Of a stretch of DNA of 64,000 bases, positions 63,128 to 64,000 are shown piece after piece. Origin of the DNA: a virus; IMG/VR virus record IMGVR_UViG_3300027899_000014, positions 1 through 64,000 of that record. One strand, 5' to 3'. Both the position numbers and the translations under genes were made by a program. Numbering within the stretch: position 1 is the stretch's first letter; the number at the start of each line of letters is the position of its first letter. The notes beneath the pieces are model-generated. The model did no database searches. It had not been told where the DNA came from and was given only the letters and a program-made list of their open reading frames with translations.

Positions 63128-64000
63128 AGAATCCAATTATTGTTCTAAGAGTAACTGTTTGTTGTTCAGTAGGGGTAAATGCGTTTCTATTATCTATATA
63201 CATTAAATCACCCGAATATTTATCTATAGTAGGCGGTGCTGCATCAAGCATCGTAAATGTTTGCGCAGGATTTGAAACTAGATACATAACTTTACCAACA
63301 TCTAATGTATAATTATCCAATGATTGTAATAACATGGCACTTCCTGTATTTGTTACAATCCTAAATCTTGAATTAGTTGTAAATTCTGCAATCAATTCAT
63401 CAGGTGCAAATGTAACATTACTTGTATTTGCATAAACTACCCAACAAGCAGTTTCAAATACAGTTGTAGCAATGTAAGTAGTATTGTATTTGTATATATT
63501 ACGAAGAATTCCCACTTGTCTATAATTATTATTTACTGTAAACCCTTGGTTTTTATAATTTGATATATCACTAAAAAACATTAAACCACTTGCTTTTAAT
63601 TCATTTAAAGCATTTTTACCGTGTCCACCATAGGGTGATATAATTGCTCGGGCAGTTGCTCCTTTGCCTGTTCCAGATATAGTAACATTAGACCAAGTAT
63701 ATCCATAACCTTGAGTTAATATATTTATTTTTGTAACTCTACCTGAATTTATAGTTACTGTAGCAGTAGCACCTGTACCATCTCCTGTAATAGCAACTGT
63801 AGCAGATGTATAACCATAACCTCCTGAAACTACAGGAATATTCATTAATTTACCAGAAACAGTTAGTAATTCAACATTTGCTTGTAATGAATTAATATCA
63901 CCAATTGATAATGAAGGAGTTAATTGAGCACCTGTTCCATCACCTGAAATGTCTATATACGCAACAGAATACCCTACACCACCATCAATAATTTGAACAC
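63126..64000 (-). CDS. Baseplate wedge protein, gp53-like, 5' end missing
   Basis: The frame is open from the stop at 63126 through the right edge of the window, so the ATG at 63845 is internal and the true start lies outside. About 290 residues are visible. The middle has glycine-rich modules (SGGYGYTSATVAITGDGT, LTQGYGYTWSNVTISGTG) and the same type before it (DGGVGYSVAYIDISGDGT). The C-terminus (YSGDLMYIDNRNAFTPTEQQ, ending TLRTIIGF) matches the gp53-like wedge proteins of cyanophages, which end in L-Y-I-x-NR and Q-T-E/V patterns. It sits upstream of the DUF4815-type gene. gp53 joins baseplate wedges in T4. Confidence 0.62.
   Translation of the reverse strand, partial: VQIIDGGVGYSVAYIDISGDGTGAQLTPSLSIGDINSLQANVELLTVSGKLMNIPVVSGGYGYTSATVAITGDGTGATATVTINSGRVTKINILTQGYGYTWSNVTISGTGKGATARAIISPYGGHGKNALNELKASGLMFFSDISNYKNQGFTVNNNYRQVGILRNIYKYNTTYIATTVFETACWVVYANTSNVTFAPDELIAEFTTNSRFRIVTNTGSAMLLQSLDNYTLDVGKVMYLVSNPAQTFTMLDAAPPTIDKYSGDLMYIDNRNAFTPTEQQTVTLRTIIGF

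Noticed and set aside
63126-63845. ATG 63845 as start of the gp53-like gene
   Set aside because: The frame stays open to the window edge with the same repeat type upstream, so the ATG is internal.

Overview
The window is a low-GC stretch of a T4-like tailed phage genome (contractile tail, class Caudoviricetes). The T4 replication, recombination and morphogenesis gene set is present in near-T4/cyanophage synteny. No photosynthesis gene is seen, so the relatives are best described as marine or freshwater T4-like phages, and the bacterial host cannot be named from this sequence. Almost everything is on the minus strand. Only a holin-like gene (13308-13568) and one homing endonuclease (17987-18631) are on the plus strand. 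I see no tRNA gene, CRISPR array or insertion sequence, and no gene-free gap longer than 300 bases.

Region 1 (1-12,000) holds nucleic-acid metabolism: a nucleotide-modification-associated protein, a possible nuclease, an archaeo-eukaryotic-type primase, a MazG-like pyrophosphohydrolase, gp41 helicase, a fractured uvsX, a 2-oxoglutarate oxygenase, gp43 DNA polymerase, DexA-like exonuclease and DNA ligase. Region 2 (12,000-15,500) is accessory: a HAD phosphatase, small proteins, a lysis cluster (holin-like protein, M15 endolysin, tiny membrane protein), an Sm-like protein and an Hsp20 with a structured leader. Region 3 (15,500-29,100) has regA, gp62, gp44, gp45, a MoxR/CobS-like ATPase with a VWA/HExxH partner, gp46, gp47, gp55 (late sigma), uvsW and uvsY. 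Region 4 (29,100-46,700) is head, neck and tail: gp3-like, gp23, gp22, gp21, gp68-like, gp67, gp20, gp19, gp18, a fractured gp17, gp15, gp14 and gp13. Region 5 (46,700-64,000) holds fibre and other virion proteins: a 1143-residue repeat protein, several small structural proteins, a tail fibre, a 2236-residue DUF4815-type protein and a gp53-like wedge protein that runs off the right end.

Two promoter classes are visible. Sigma-70-like sites (TTTACA, 16-17 bp, TATAAT) precede the replication and accessory operons, often with a shared leader ending in TATATTATG. T4-type late boxes (TATAAATA or AATAAATA) precede virion, lysis and homing-endonuclease genes, as expected with gp55, gp45 and the clamp loader all encoded here.

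The most notable features are mobile. uvsX and gp17 (terminase) are each broken into two genes, with split-intein halves at the break and a homing endonuclease gene between them. Protein trans-splicing would rebuild a 362-residue UvsX and a 533-residue terminase. The terminase intein is split atypically (40-residue N part, 100-residue C part). The three GIY-YIG-type endonuclease genes, at unrelated sites and on both strands, share a 5' hairpin whose stems covary. A second striking feature is the 1143-residue, almost acid-free 18-residue-repeat protein, whose ribosome binding site lies in a 17-bp perfect inverted repeat that also contains a late promoter.
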